From contig NZ_FYFA01000001.1 in the NCBI RefSeq assembly GCF_900188435.1, forward strand, positions 1 through 64,000: DNA of 64,000 bases. Direction: 5' to 3'. The notes under the pieces were generated by a model that worked only from the letters and a program-made list of their open reading frames with translations, was not told the origin of the DNA and did no database searches. Shown here one piece after another: positions 54,470 to 63,998 of this stretch. Made by a program: the position numbers and the translations under genes. The DNA is from Marinobacter sp. es.048 (GTDB lineage Bacteria > Pseudomonadota > Gammaproteobacteria > Pseudomonadales > Oleiphilaceae). Position 1 is the stretch's first letter; each line of letters opens with the position of its first letter.

Positions 54470-57400
54470 CTCGGTAAGCGACCACACGGATGCTTCCCGC
54501 CGCTTTTTATCAATCGCCAATTCCCCCTCAAACACGACAGCAGCCATAAAAATCGCAAACCGGACCGTACTCATTGTCATCTGTCTGGCGGCGTCCCCGA
54601 GGGACGCATCCGGAATGATGTTGATTTGTCCCACACCCCATTCCGATCGGTCACTTTTCGCCGACTCGCTCAAGAGTTTCACCCTGACGCGACTGACGCC
54701 GAGTTCCGCAGCCCAATGGTTTTTGAGTTTGTCTTGTTTATAGTCGCGGGTCGGTGGTGGCTTGACATGCACTCTCACCAGATGACACAAATTCGCCTGG
54801 CGCAACAGTTGCCGGTATCGTTTTTTATTTTCGTCCGAGCGGAACGAGATCTGCGGATGGCTGCGCTGCATCGCATTCTGAACGGCATTCATGGCCTCAC
54901 TGAATGCCTGTGGCTCTGAGTCCGACCAGGATACCAGTCGCTCGAAGACTGCCTCGCAGTATTCCTGGGCAACATGGGGCGTCGGTGGCGCAGGACACTG
55001 GATCAATTCAGGGCGGGTAGCACTCGGCTGTCCCGAACTCTCTACAAAGGGATTGGCCAGTTTGCTTTGATGGTCCACCGACCATCGACGGTGAATGACC
55101 TCAGGTGGAATGTTTTCCCTCGGCTTTCCGGCTTTATCTATGGGCGCTTTTTTATCTGACGGGTCATTCATCATTTGCATGGCCCGCTGATGCCACTGCG
55201 CTAAGTCTTCCACACCCTGACTGTAATAGGCTGCAGACTCCTCTATGGCTTTAGTCTCGCTTTTACCACGAGCCTGGAGGGCACCGATTCTCTGGAAGAT
55301 ATTGTAAAGCTTCATGGCCGTTATATTGGGCTTCACCGCTTCTTCCAATACCTGACCCGGAACAATTGGGGACCGATAGGTTTGTAATCTGTCCTCTCTG
55401 ATTTTGCGGAATCCGTCGGGCCAGTGACTGTTGGCAGCGCTCAGCAGCTCAATGGCCTTAGTAGAGCCCTTCAAGCCGTTTCGGGTCCTGAATACCGAAA
55501 CGGATTTGACGCTATCCCCCAACAAATACGCCTGCTGGCGAATACTGAGCGCTGTATTCTCGCCCGCTAAACGCTCATGGAAACTCACCCAGTCGATCAA
55601 ATGACTGTAACTTTTCAGTGTCTCGCCTGGCGTGACATGACCACACCACTGGCCCAGAAGCCAAAGGCGCTTTACTGTCGCTGACCCGGAGGAGGCCAGA
55701 TCAGCCAGTGCTGAAAAATCTTTTCCCCAATGAGGCATCACGATTTTGCCCTCATCATCCATAGCCCAAGCTTCACGCATTAATTCGCCCGGAACCGACT
55801 CCAATAACCGTAGCCCGGTAAACGTCGCGAATGCATGCCTCAGATGATGAAATCGCAGTTTCGTGCCGGAGGCCATCTGCATTGCTTCCTGGATCGGATC
55901 AAACAGCTCCAGAGAGGACAGCACGCGCTGGGATTGATGACGCTTACAAAACAGTAACTCCATAGGCTGCGGTGCCACCTGCTCCGATAGCCGCTGCTGC
56001 GTCCAATAGCGGAGTTCTCTCAGTTCCTCCGCGGTCAATAAAACCGACAGGGGGAGCCGCCGTATCGCCGCATTGGTTTTGACGCTTCCGAATGCGCTGG
56101 GACGAATCAGCAGCTGGGGATTCTCCAGTTCTGGCTCAGAAACCCCGGGCAAATCCCTAAGCTGGATTTTTTGAACCTCGCCGCGCCGAAGACCACAGCG
56201 AAACCCGAGCGTCAGCACCAAAGTCCGGATACGTGCCATCCGAGAATCAGCGCTGTGCAGTTGCAGTATTTGTTTTGCCCTCATGTATTCTGCCGCCGTC
56301 AGTATGTCTGCATCGACAACTCGTCCTCCTCCTGCCCCCCCTTCTATGTGAACCTCGGGGAATGCGAAATGATCCACCAGAAACTGGTGAAATCTTCTGG
56401 CCTGTATGGCCCGGTTCAACCCGTGACTCGATGATTTGGCGCTGCCGATCAGCCCCTCATAAATGAACTCCCAATCGTCATCTCCCAGCTCATTGAGATC
56501 TGTGACCCTGGCAAGCGCCACTGCGAGTGGCGGCCCAATTCTCGACAAATAGGTCTTGGCTGAACTGACTGTTAATTTGCTTTTGCCCGATTTCAGGCGA
56601 CTGGTTATCAAGTCGCGACACCATAAACTAAGCACTCGAACTATCGGTGCCAGACGCTGATTGGCGGCAACTTGGGTCAAAGACTCCGCCATCATTTTTC
56701 TGGTGGGTGCTTTGCCGTTCTGTATGGAACTTAACGCTTTTCGAACGCGGTCCAATGTGACCAGTCCATCATCAGTACCCTCTCCCACCAGTACCGAGGT
56801 ATCCACGACAGGTGTCGTATGCGATAAATGCGTTGACTCATGTGGCTCGCTTTGAGTTCGCCGGGGTACTTCTTTCGTCTGGAGACGCCGCCACGCGGTT
56901 TCCGGTAACGAAACACTGGCGTTTCGCGTGGTTTGGTAATTACGAATGACTCCGGAGTGATAGGTGCTGGACGCGGTCACCGCCGCGCTCGATATTGCAC
57001 GAAAGCTTTTGGGCATGGCCGATGCTGTTGGTGAAGCCGGTGCTGTCGCCAAAAACACATTCAGCAATTGCTCTGGCGTTGCATCAGGCCACTGCTGCTG
57101 CCAACGGCGAAACCATCGCCGAATCAGAAGAGCGCTGATTGGATCCGGAAACCAGCGCCGCAGTTGCGACCCGCACTCCACATCCAGCCATATCAGCTGG
57201 CCTCGGCCCACGACACCCAAGGGCAATGCCTCAACGGTCTTCTGCAACCAAAGCCGGTGATGAAGGCCGCCCTGACTGATCATGGAAAAAATGAGTTGGC
57301 CCGCCTCATAACGCAGGAGATTTTCATCGAGACAGCTAGCAGACGGTGTCGATACCTCCAGTGATTCCATGAATGTATCGACCATTGCACGGTAAGGTGG

Positions 57401-57763
57401 GAGTTTGGCGAACGATTGCGGATGCGCGACAGCTTTTTCACTCTGCGCCATCACCGCATACGCTGGAATCTCAACGTCCCAGCAATGATTGCTAGCTCCT
57501 GCTCTCAGAAATGCCACAACCGCATTGTGTCGAGCCCGCTTTTCCTGCCCCGGTTGTCCATCACTGACGCGCTCAAGAAGAGCATCGACTTCCGTATTCG
57601 AAATCAATTTATCCTTAGACGGCGCGTAAATCTCCGGAAACTCCGTGCGGATGATATCCAGAGCGCACGCCCTCTCCCGATCCTTGGCTTGGGCATTAAA
57701 TCGGTTTCCTCCCCGGTATTCATCTCCATGAAGGGACCGGTCTGTAGGGATAGCCTTCGTCAT
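54440..57763 (-). CDS. giant tyrosine recombinase (1107 aa), trio member 3
   Basis: A 1107-residue protein. Catalytic Arg (GFRCGLRRGE, about residue 523), His-x-x-Arg (FHHLRHAF, about 639), then a His (WCGHVTPG, about 705) and Tyr (KSYSHLID, about 715) lie in its middle. This gives a tyrosine recombinase with large N- and C-terminal extensions of about 450 and 370 residues. ATG at 57763 overlaps the previous stop (ATGA), so it is translated with the 783-residue gene. Usual tyrosine recombinases are 300-450 residues. The extensions may contact partner proteins or target DNA. It resembles recombinase trios of mobile islands. Confidence 0.85.
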   Translation of the reverse strand: MTKAIPTDRSLHGDEYRGGNRFNAQAKDRERACALDIIRTEFPEIYAPSKDKLISNTEVDALLERVSDGQPGQEKRARHNAVVAFLRAGASNHCWDVEIPAYAVMAQSEKAVAHPQSFAKLPPYRAMVDTFMESLEVSTPSASCLDENLLRYEAGQLIFSMISQGGLHHRLWLQKTVEALPLGVVGRGQLIWLDVECGSQLRRWFPDPISALLIRRWFRRWQQQWPDATPEQLLNVFLATAPASPTASAMPKSFRAISSAAVTASSTYHSGVIRNYQTTRNASVSLPETAWRRLQTKEVPRRTQSEPHESTHLSHTTPVVDTSVLVGEGTDDGLVTLDRVRKALSSIQNGKAPTRKMMAESLTQVAANQRLAPIVRVLSLWCRDLITSRLKSGKSKLTVSSAKTYLSRIGPPLAVALARVTDLNELGDDDWEFIYEGLIGSAKSSSHGLNRAIQARRFHQFLVDHFAFPEVHIEGGAGGGRVVDADILTAAEYMRAKQILQLHSADSRMARIRTLVLTLGFRCGLRRGEVQKIQLRDLPGVSEPELENPQLLIRPSAFGSVKTNAAIRRLPLSVLLTAEELRELRYWTQQRLSEQVAPQPMELLFCKRHQSQRVLSSLELFDPIQEAMQMASGTKLRFHHLRHAFATFTGLRLLESVPGELMREAWAMDDEGKIVMPHWGKDFSALADLASSGSATVKRLWLLGQWCGHVTPGETLKSYSHLIDWVSFHERLAGENTALSIRQQAYLLGDSVKSVSVFRTRNGLKGSTKAIELLSAANSHWPDGFRKIREDRLQTYRSPIVPGQVLEEAVKPNITAMKLYNIFQRIGALQARGKSETKAIEESAAYYSQGVEDLAQWHQRAMQMMNDPSDKKAPIDKAGKPRENIPPEVIHRRWSVDHQSKLANPFVESSGQPSATRPELIQCPAPPTPHVAQEYCEAVFERLVSWSDSEPQAFSEAMNAVQNAMQRSHPQISFRSDENKKRYRQLLRQANLCHLVRVHVKPPPTRDYKQDKLKNHWAAELGVSRVRVKLLSESAKSDRSEWGVGQINIIPDASLGDAARQMTMSTVRFAIFMAAVVFEGELAIDKKRREASVWSLTELRSSVFARQ

Positions 57764-60111
57764 AACCGACCCTCCCTGGGCTCCCAACCCATATCTGCCA
57801 CGATTTTTTCCAGGACAGGAACGATTTGGCTGCGATAGTCACGATAAGAAAAACTGGAAAATTTACCGTAAGGCTCTTGTCCTTGGGACCAGTGCCCCAT
57901 AAAAACATCAACGTGTTCGCCAGAAACACCACGTGCACGCAGCTCGGTGCGCAGAAAGTGACGATTAGCATTAAGGGGCAGATCGTAGGCCCACTGGGCA
58001 TGGGAGCCAAGTGTGCTGGGGGTTATCGGGGAAACCTCGGTATTTTTACGACTCACGAAAAACATGAAATGCTCAGGTGCTGGCTGTTTTTGGAACCCCC
58101 ACAAGCGGCGGATCAGAGTTTCGCGATGTTCTCTGTAAAGCCTCAGGTGTTCGAGCAGAACGGGTACCAGCGGGACCAGGCGCGAGTGGCTCATATCGTC
58201 ACCCACCTTGTCAGCGACCACCAGGAATCCACTCTTCTCGTCGATATCCGACTCTCGGGAAACTGGGAATTTCACGCTCCGGTAGCCTGTCGCGAAAGCG
58301 GCGAAAAGTGCGGTGTAAACGGTGTAGCTGTTATGAAAATCTGCCAACGATTGTCGTGATGGTGGCATAGACCGTAAGCGCTCCAGTTCGGCCGTGAGAT
58401 CACTCACCAAAAAGGGAAGTCGCTCCGGCCTTGGGTAGAACGGCGACCCGACTGATTCCTCAATCATCTTCGCCTGCCGCATGCTATCTGGATTCCGGCG
58501 CTGCAGGCCCGGCACGCGGTCCATGGCATCCAGGTAAACACACTCGAGGTGTCCGACGTCTGCTTGATAATAGTAAAGGGCTGTTGCCTGCCCGTATGGT
58601 GGCGCCGTTCCGGTAATCAAAACTGCATCTGCGATGTCACCTCCCCTGCTGACCAGGAGATTGAAAAGGTGTCGCTGAATTCGCGTCACGGTCAATCCTG
58701 CGTCCTTTCGCCGTATCCCGTCGCGCAACGCTTCTTTCGCCCGGGTTATCAACGAGCGCTTTTGGGCCTTCGTAAATAAATTGCCGGCCCAGTTTCCTGA
58801 GAACTCTTCCAGAAATTGATTCAGCAGCTCCCAAAGAAGGTCTGGGATAGGCAGCATGAGATTCTCGGTTGTCGGTGCGAGATTCTGATGCCAGTTCGCT
58901 CGCATGGATCTCGTTCGCTCTGGTAGCGGCGGTTTCGATATCCAGGTTTGAGACTCGGCGCAAAGCGAAATGTAGCTTTCGGCGTGTGACTGGGGGATAA
59001 GACTGTCCTCATTAACCAGCTTAGTTTCAGCGACTTGATCCAAAGGTCTGCCGGTGACAAAGCTGAGTAACAACGCCACGGTCACGGGATTCACTTCCTG
59101 CGTGACCCAATCGAGAAAGGTGACACAATCCAGCTCGCTTAATTGCCCCCAGCGCGCCGGGAGGAGCTGTGCTTGACGTTTTATCTGGTTGGCCACCGCA
59201 CGCTGCTGATACAACCCGTGCTCAGGGCTCTCCCCCTTTTTGCTTGCGTACCGAGTATTCAAACATTGAACCGTGTTAGTACTGACCACATCTGACGTCG
59301 ATAACCCTTCCTGGACAGCTCCGTGCAGCGTTTCCTCATCAGTATGCGAGTGTGCTGCGATCGTGGGCATAGTCTCTGACTTAAGGCCATCGTCTGGATC
59401 TATATCGCTGACACCCGGCTGCCAACAGACATCGACGTACAGCCGGGGCCCACTGGGTCCCCGGGTGCGCTTTTCCGGACGCTCATGCCCTAAAGACAAT
59501 CCGATTACTCGCTTCACATTACGAAAGCGGCCCAGCATCTTGGGAGGAATTCCTTTGGGGTTTACCCTAATGAAAGCTTCCAGGTCTTCATAGACAGCTT
59601 GTCGCTCAATTGACACATCACCAAGTCGCTGTAGATATCTGTCCTGCAGTAACCGGATTTCGCGGCAGGCCGACAAGATATTTGTCTCGGGGATAGGCTT
59701 GGAGACTTCCTCTTCCGCACCCACCGGCCGACCCATATAGATCGACAGGATTACATGCGCGGCCAATACCACTCGCGCCGGGGAATACTCTGAACGCCGA
59801 GAAAAATGGTCCAGAGCCGCATAGAGGGGATAATCAGTAATGTATGAGCCCCGGGAAAAGACAGGCTTTTCGGTCCAGGCTGAAGGCACTAACTCCTCAC
59901 CCAGTTCAATGGCCTGGCATAGTTTAGTCATCTCATCCAGGCAACCTGAAATATCATCAAGTCCATAGTCCGACAGCGGCATTTCTCGCATCACGCCCAG
60001 GATTTTGGCAATCACTGGCGCAATTTGGGTGATAAAACGTCGATCGGGCGGCGGCTGGATCAAGTTTTCAAGCATCTGCGGAGCGTCCGCAACTGAAGAC
60101 CTCATAGTCAT
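57760..60111 (-). CDS. large tyrosine recombinase (783 aa), trio member 2
   Basis: A 783-residue protein with a C-terminal tyrosine recombinase domain. The Arg of FATGYRSVKF (about 609), DKVGD and RLVPLVP strands, His-x-x-Arg in NRHFLRTEL (about 720), MGHW, and Tyr in SSFSYRDYRS (about 750) fit. The N-terminal 550 residues are of unknown type. ATG at 60111 with ggag upstream. It is 5 bp after the 178-residue gene and overlaps the next, giving a strict three-gene operon. Family patterns recall TnpB of Tn554-like elements and the integrase of gamma-mobile-trio islands. Confidence 0.82.
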   Translation of the reverse strand: MTMRSSVADAPQMLENLIQPPPDRRFITQIAPVIAKILGVMREMPLSDYGLDDISGCLDEMTKLCQAIELGEELVPSAWTEKPVFSRGSYITDYPLYAALDHFSRRSEYSPARVVLAAHVILSIYMGRPVGAEEEVSKPIPETNILSACREIRLLQDRYLQRLGDVSIERQAVYEDLEAFIRVNPKGIPPKMLGRFRNVKRVIGLSLGHERPEKRTRGPSGPRLYVDVCWQPGVSDIDPDDGLKSETMPTIAAHSHTDEETLHGAVQEGLSTSDVVSTNTVQCLNTRYASKKGESPEHGLYQQRAVANQIKRQAQLLPARWGQLSELDCVTFLDWVTQEVNPVTVALLLSFVTGRPLDQVAETKLVNEDSLIPQSHAESYISLCAESQTWISKPPLPERTRSMRANWHQNLAPTTENLMLPIPDLLWELLNQFLEEFSGNWAGNLFTKAQKRSLITRAKEALRDGIRRKDAGLTVTRIQRHLFNLLVSRGGDIADAVLITGTAPPYGQATALYYYQADVGHLECVYLDAMDRVPGLQRRNPDSMRQAKMIEESVGSPFYPRPERLPFLVSDLTAELERLRSMPPSRQSLADFHNSYTVYTALFAAFATGYRSVKFPVSRESDIDEKSGFLVVADKVGDDMSHSRLVPLVPVLLEHLRLYREHRETLIRRLWGFQKQPAPEHFMFFVSRKNTEVSPITPSTLGSHAQWAYDLPLNANRHFLRTELRARGVSGEHVDVFMGHWSQGQEPYGKFSSFSYRDYRSQIVPVLEKIVADMGWEPREGRL

Positions 60112-60116
60112 TAGAG

Positions 60117-60653
60117 TTACTCCGGACGGCGAAATGTCGGGTGGGTTTTCTGAGGCATTGGTTGAGCTGGTTGAGAGAGCCTCCTACGATTGACAGCAAG
60201 GAAGCGCGCCAGAGCCTGCTTGGTAGAAATCAGGGCGGGGAAATTTTCGTGTTTCTTATACAACTCCCAGAGCGACAGCGCAGATTGCTCAAAGGCGATG
60301 GGCTCCAGAGCACCAAAGGTCGTCGAGAGGAACTCCAGTGCTACCGATTCTGCCTCCATTTTTCGCAGTGGAACCGGGGCATGCTCCAAGACAGGGACCC
60401 AAGCTTTTGGGTGTAGGTACCCGGTCAATTCGACCGAGCGCAGATTACCAATAGCGTGGTAGAAACCATCACGCCTTATTACGACCGGCGGATGCAACAC
60501 TATGTAATGATAAATAATTTCTGACGGCCAGTCAGCAATGCCCCGCACGCGATATCGGCGATCAGAGTACAAACTCTGGATACTCACCGGTAAATTTTGT
60601 GCGACCACAAGCTGCTCTGCTCGAACTCGACGATGCCCCTGGTAGCTCTTCAT
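60117..60653 (-). CDS. small accessory protein (178 aa), trio member 1
   Basis: A basic 178-residue protein with no recognised catalytic motif. The start (HRRVRAEQLVVAQNLPVSIQ) is helix-rich and could bind DNA. The middle has a hydrophobic stretch (YHYIVLHPPVVIRRDGFYHA). It leads a three-gene operon whose other members are tyrosine recombinases. In three-gene recombinase transposons such as Tn554, a small accessory protein also accompanies two recombinases. The order there differs, so the resemblance is only in composition. Confidence 0.6.
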   Translation of the reverse strand: MKSYQGHRRVRAEQLVVAQNLPVSIQSLYSDRRYRVRGIADWPSEIIYHYIVLHPPVVIRRDGFYHAIGNLRSVELTGYLHPKAWVPVLEHAPVPLRKMEAESVALEFLSTTFGALEPIAFEQSALSLWELYKKHENFPALISTKQALARFLAVNRRRLSQPAQPMPQKTHPTFRRPE

Positions 60654-60914
60654 AACTCATGCACCTCATACAGAGTAAATTGAGGGAAAATGACCTTTGG
60701 TCAGAAGGAATTTTCCGGTAAGAACCGACACTTTTTGCGCATAACGACAGCGCTTTTCTGGGACTTTATTGCAGCGCACACAAACACACGCCTAAACGAC
60801 ACCTTGATGAGAATTCTGTGCGTGGGATGGTATAAAATCAGGGAAGGCGACGAAGCCAGAGCTTAAGGCTCAAGCTCCACCGTGCACAGATTCCACCAAA
60901 GATCGAGATGTACC

Positions 60915-61340
60915 ATGACAGCCCCCATGCATGCCTTCGCAGCCGAGCTAGGGTTGGACCCGAAGGTTTTCGAGAATTCAGCGTGTTTTATAACGGCGGT
61001 TCGAACAGGCATATCCGGCAAAGTGCTTCAGCAAGCTCTCGCCCAATTTGAGAACCGGCAGCTCTTTGCGGGAGCTCTCAACACTGACCTCGAAGGTCTC
61101 AAAGAATACGGCTCTTTTACTCGGCTCAATGCCCGACAGTCGGAGAGTCTTCTGGACAGCCTTCGCATACTGGGTGCAGTGCGTGCAGTCTGGGGTTCTC
61201 ATGAGCTTGCGGAACAATGGCTGGATTCGCCCGTGCAGGCGCTCGGCGGCGAAAAACCTGTAGATTTGTTTGATTCTTACGAGGGGCGCCGATGGGTGGC
61301 ACAAGTCGCTAAGAAGATTGAATTTGGGGATTTCAGTTAA
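60915..61340 (+). CDS. Xre/MbcA/ParS-type antitoxin, apparently orphan
   Basis: A 141-residue protein. The C-terminal 45 residues (ELAEQWLDSPVQALGGEKPV then DLFDSYEGRRWVAQVAKKIE) match the DUF2384 antitoxin domain. The ParS family normally neutralises RES toxins encoded next door. The N-terminal helical region is less typical. ATG at 60915 lies within a longer frame. No RES-domain toxin is visible downstream: the next 80 bp are non-coding. It may be an orphan antitoxin or protect against a toxin elsewhere. Confidence 0.8.
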   Translation: MTAPMHAFAAELGLDPKVFENSACFITAVRTGISGKVLQQALAQFENRQLFAGALNTDLEGLKEYGSFTRLNARQSESLLDSLRILGAVRAVWGSHELAEQWLDSPVQALGGEKPVDLFDSYEGRRWVAQVAKKIEFGDFS

Positions 61341-61418
61341 GAGCCGCCCACTGGGAAGAGCTTGTCGCTGGATCGCGCTGTTACTTATGATGAAGCTCTC
61401 TACTTGGGTTTGAGGTGT

Positions 61419-61535
61419 TTATTTTCTGGAATTGAGCTTTTCGCAATATCTTGAATAGAGACACCAGGCTGTTAACGCAGCCGCACCGAGGATCCCAATC
61501 CCCATGGCTACAAGAACTCCAATTTCCAGACTCAT
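61419..61535 (-). CDS. 38-residue single-helix membrane peptide
   Basis: A short frame, MSLEIGVLVAMGIGILG and onward to EKLNSRK. It has one hydrophobic helix (residues 5-24) and a basic C-terminus. A gagg sequence lies about 8 bases upstream of the ATG. This is convergent to the antitoxin gene. Small hydrophobic peptides of this kind include type I toxins and regulators, but no relative is recognised. Coding status rests on the start context and the clean amphipathic pattern. Confidence 0.4.
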   Translation of the reverse strand: MSLEIGVLVAMGIGILGAAALTAWCLYSRYCEKLNSRK

Positions 61536-63267
61536 CGAGGGCCTCGTATGGGTTCAACTTTCAATCTTTAATTTACCAAAAAATAGCCATGGCTACATAG
61601 CATCTACGGAAGCAGGAGCATCCACGAGGCTCAGATCAGTCAACTCCACTTCAGGTGCTGTAACATGCCTGTTTTTCCAGTTTTAAATGCTCAAACACAC
61701 CGGGGCACGGTCAGTGCAGGCGCAGCGTTTAGCTGGCATCTCGAAAGCCAAGGAAATTCGCGTCCGCCAGTCTCATCAACGAACTTGGCTAGGCTGTCAA
61801 AGTAACATAGAAGTCCGACTGACGCGTTATCCTGTCCGGTAAAGGTAAACGACGCCTTCATCCCGGATCGTTTTTTAGAGCCAACGCAGGAAAACACCCG
61901 CCTTCAAGATGATTCTGATGGCTTCTTCGCTCCCCGGGCCGCGCAAGTGGTCGCAGTTCGCACGAGGGGATATCACGATTCGGATTACGCCAGCGGCATC
62001 AACGCAGTCTTCAAGGGTGAGATCAAGCCGCCCCGGCGCGGGCGTCAGCGGTTCTGAACGCCCCAGTCACGCGTACCTCGTCCCTCCATCCCTCGTTGAC
62101 CAGTTCTTCCGGTTTTTAATCTCCGAGGGACGGAATCCGTTCGCAGCGGTATCAGGCCTGCGCCGACTCGGCTATGGCCATCGGCACTATAGGTGGAGCA
62201 ATCCTCACTGGGTGGTGTATTTATCCTCGCTACGTAGAAAAACAGAAGGGCAAATAACGCCGATGGTAGAGATAGGGGGCGTTGTTCCCCCCCTCCAGCA
62301 TATTGAGGTCAATGTGCAAACCACCCTTCAAACCAATGGGCGCGTCAAAGGGACGTGTGCGAACCACTTCAGCTGAATTTAAGCCAAAATATGCGCAACA
62401 TTTTGGCAAGCTGATCACAAAACAACCACAAATAAGCCGGTTTGGTTTTTTCTGGCACATCATTCTGCACATACTAAAAAAAATGGTTCGCCCATTGCTC
62501 TGGTAGAAGAGCTGGTGTGCGGCGGGTACCGGGCCTCTCCCCGGTGTCACACCACTGGGCCGATGTCGCGTTTGCCGGGTACCGAGCCAGCGGTGAGCTC
62601 TGGTCTCCCTGACCAATCAGCTCCCAGCCAATACAACCCGATAGGTTGTTTGTCATTTTGCGAAATATCTCTAGGTTGAGTCAGGTTGTGCGCAGATCAG
62701 TTGGTGTTAATCTGCAGTGAACATAACCTCAGAGAGGGCGTAACGTAGGTGTCCTGGCTAAAGGAGGATGAAAGAGTCGCCATTAAACACAAGCGAGCAC
62801 TCGCATTACGTTTTCTGATCCCGTTATTCTCCCCTGAGACAGACCGAAATCCCTTCTTTCTTGGTTTCGAAGACTCGAACCGCAGACCGGGTTTTCGGCG
62901 GGAAATTCGGTGAGCAAAACAGCCTGTCGTTTTACTTGGCCTATAATGAAATTCGCTAAAAATCGGCCAATTTCCTGCGGTTTAATTTGCATAGCGCTGC
63001 ACACTTTTCACAAGTCGCCTCTGGAGGTGACTGTTTCATAGAGAGAAAAGTTGGCTCTCTGGATTTAACTTGCAAGAACGTGCACAAATATCCCGCGTGC
63101 ACACTTTTAACAGAGGCAAGCGCCAAAAAACTCCCAGCCGACGCATTCTTAGGCTTTGAAAATTATACGTTATTCGGGCTTTTAGCTAAGTTTGGACGGG
63201 GAAGTCTCGTTGCGGTTTAATAAGAATTCAAACTAATAGGCTGTTAAAGTGCTATTGAGGGGCAGTC
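61536..63267. other. mosaic gene-poor region right of the recombinase trio
   Basis: About 1.7 kb without a confident gene. One frame at about 61800-62055 (ending PPRRGRQRF) and a minus-strand frame at 61691-61897 look like eroded fragments. The remaining frames overlap in shadow. A palindromic gggtaccg occurs twice, near 62525 and 62577. The right end of the trio element probably lies here. No terminal repeat could be identified by eye. Confidence 0.4.
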
Positions 63268-63498
63268 ATGGAAGAAATCCTTAAAGTAGCTGGCAGTGTG
63301 GCAGGCATCGGGGGCTTGGCTCTTGGTGTATTCCTGATTCTTTTTCAAAAGCTGCAGCTCCCAAGAGGCACGAGAAAGCATCTTACATTATTCATGTGGC
63401 TGGTTTGGAGCATTTGTGTAATAGGCATCGCTGCATACATTCTAGGGACTTATTGGTCGATATCGCCCCTTCCAAATAAACAAGCATCAGCCAAATAG
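63268..63498 (+). CDS. small membrane protein, cassette-type gene
   Basis: A 76-residue protein with two transmembrane helices (about residues 8-26 and 41-63) and a short polar tail. The start has gagggg upstream. Its composition is AT-richer than the core genes. It lies 3 bp before the next gene and both precede an attC-like site, so they appear to form one integron cassette. No family is recognised. Confidence 0.6.
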   Translation: MEEILKVAGSVAGIGGLALGVFLILFQKLQLPRGTRKHLTLFMWLVWSICVIGIAAYILGTYWSISPLPNKQASAK

Positions 63499-63501
63499 TA
63501 T

Positions 63502-63855
63502 ATGGAATTCGATATTGATGTCGTTTGTGGTGGATCGCCACCTGGAGAGGACTCTTCTCTGGCGGACCTTTTCAACTATGCGAAATCGAACGAAGGACAA
63601 TTAGTATTTGCAGACGTCTCTTATGCTTATGGGGATTGTGACTGTAATAGCGAAGGCTTTCGTCCAGATAAGTTAAATTTGAAATGTAATATTAACCCCG
63701 TGCATTGGCTAGCCAAAAAAGTGCAAGAACATAACTGTCTGGAGAGTCTCCAGCTTGTCGGGGCACACGCTGGTATAGCGACGTTTTGCTTTCCATCTCA
63801 CGATAACCTTCCCATCAAAGTAGGTTATAAAAGGGAAAAAAACCGTAACCGCTGA
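63502..63855 (+). CDS. cassette protein of unknown function, probably frameshifted near its end
   Basis: A 117-residue soluble protein with a Cys-containing turn (GDCDCNSEG) and no known domain. The stop at 63855 follows a run of seven A (63836-63842). Shifting one base there extends the frame with KKTVTAERVVGKFLVDYEF and more, to a stop at 63934, 6 bp before the attC site. Cassette genes commonly end close to attC, so a consensus indel or a real frameshift is likely. The neighbouring small membrane gene is 3 bp upstream. Confidence 0.6.
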   Translation: MEFDIDVVCGGSPPGEDSSLADLFNYAKSNEGQLVFADVSYAYGDCDCNSEGFRPDKLNLKCNINPVHWLAKKVQEHNCLESLQLVGAHAGIATFCFPSHDNLPIKVGYKREKNRNR

Positions 63856-63940
63856 ACGTGTGGTAGGAAAGTTTTTGGTGGACTATGAATTTAGCCTAGG
63901 GGGATCCCACGTCACTTTGTTGGTTCCTGAATGAAATGCA

Positions 63941-63998
63941 ATTTAACAAGTTACGGAAGGCGGACGCGTGAGACGCGCCGCTTCGTTCAGCGTTAGGC
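63941..63998 (+). repeat. attC site (59-base-element type) of an integron cassette
   Basis: The R'' box atttaac (63941-63947, consensus RYYYAAC) and R' box gttaggc (63992-63998, GTTRRRY) enclose about 44 bp. The centre is imperfectly self-complementary: ggcggacgcgt pairs with acgcgccgctt through the loop gag. The size and boxes fit a cassette attC. It lies just after the two small plus-strand genes and implies that more cassettes continue beyond the window. Confidence 0.85.

Noticed and set aside
54440..60653. Firm naming of the recombinase trio as GmtX/GmtY/GmtZ
   Set aside because: The composition (small protein plus two recombinases) fits, but the sizes differ from what I recall, and no profile search could be run. 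Names were left blank.
61909..62376. 155-codon plus-strand frame
   Set aside because: It overlaps another open frame that ends PPRRGRQRF and shows no conserved domain. The region looks like eroded fragments.
62783..63004. 73-codon minus-strand frame
   Set aside because: No recognisable start context or motif. It seems a chance frame in the mosaic region.
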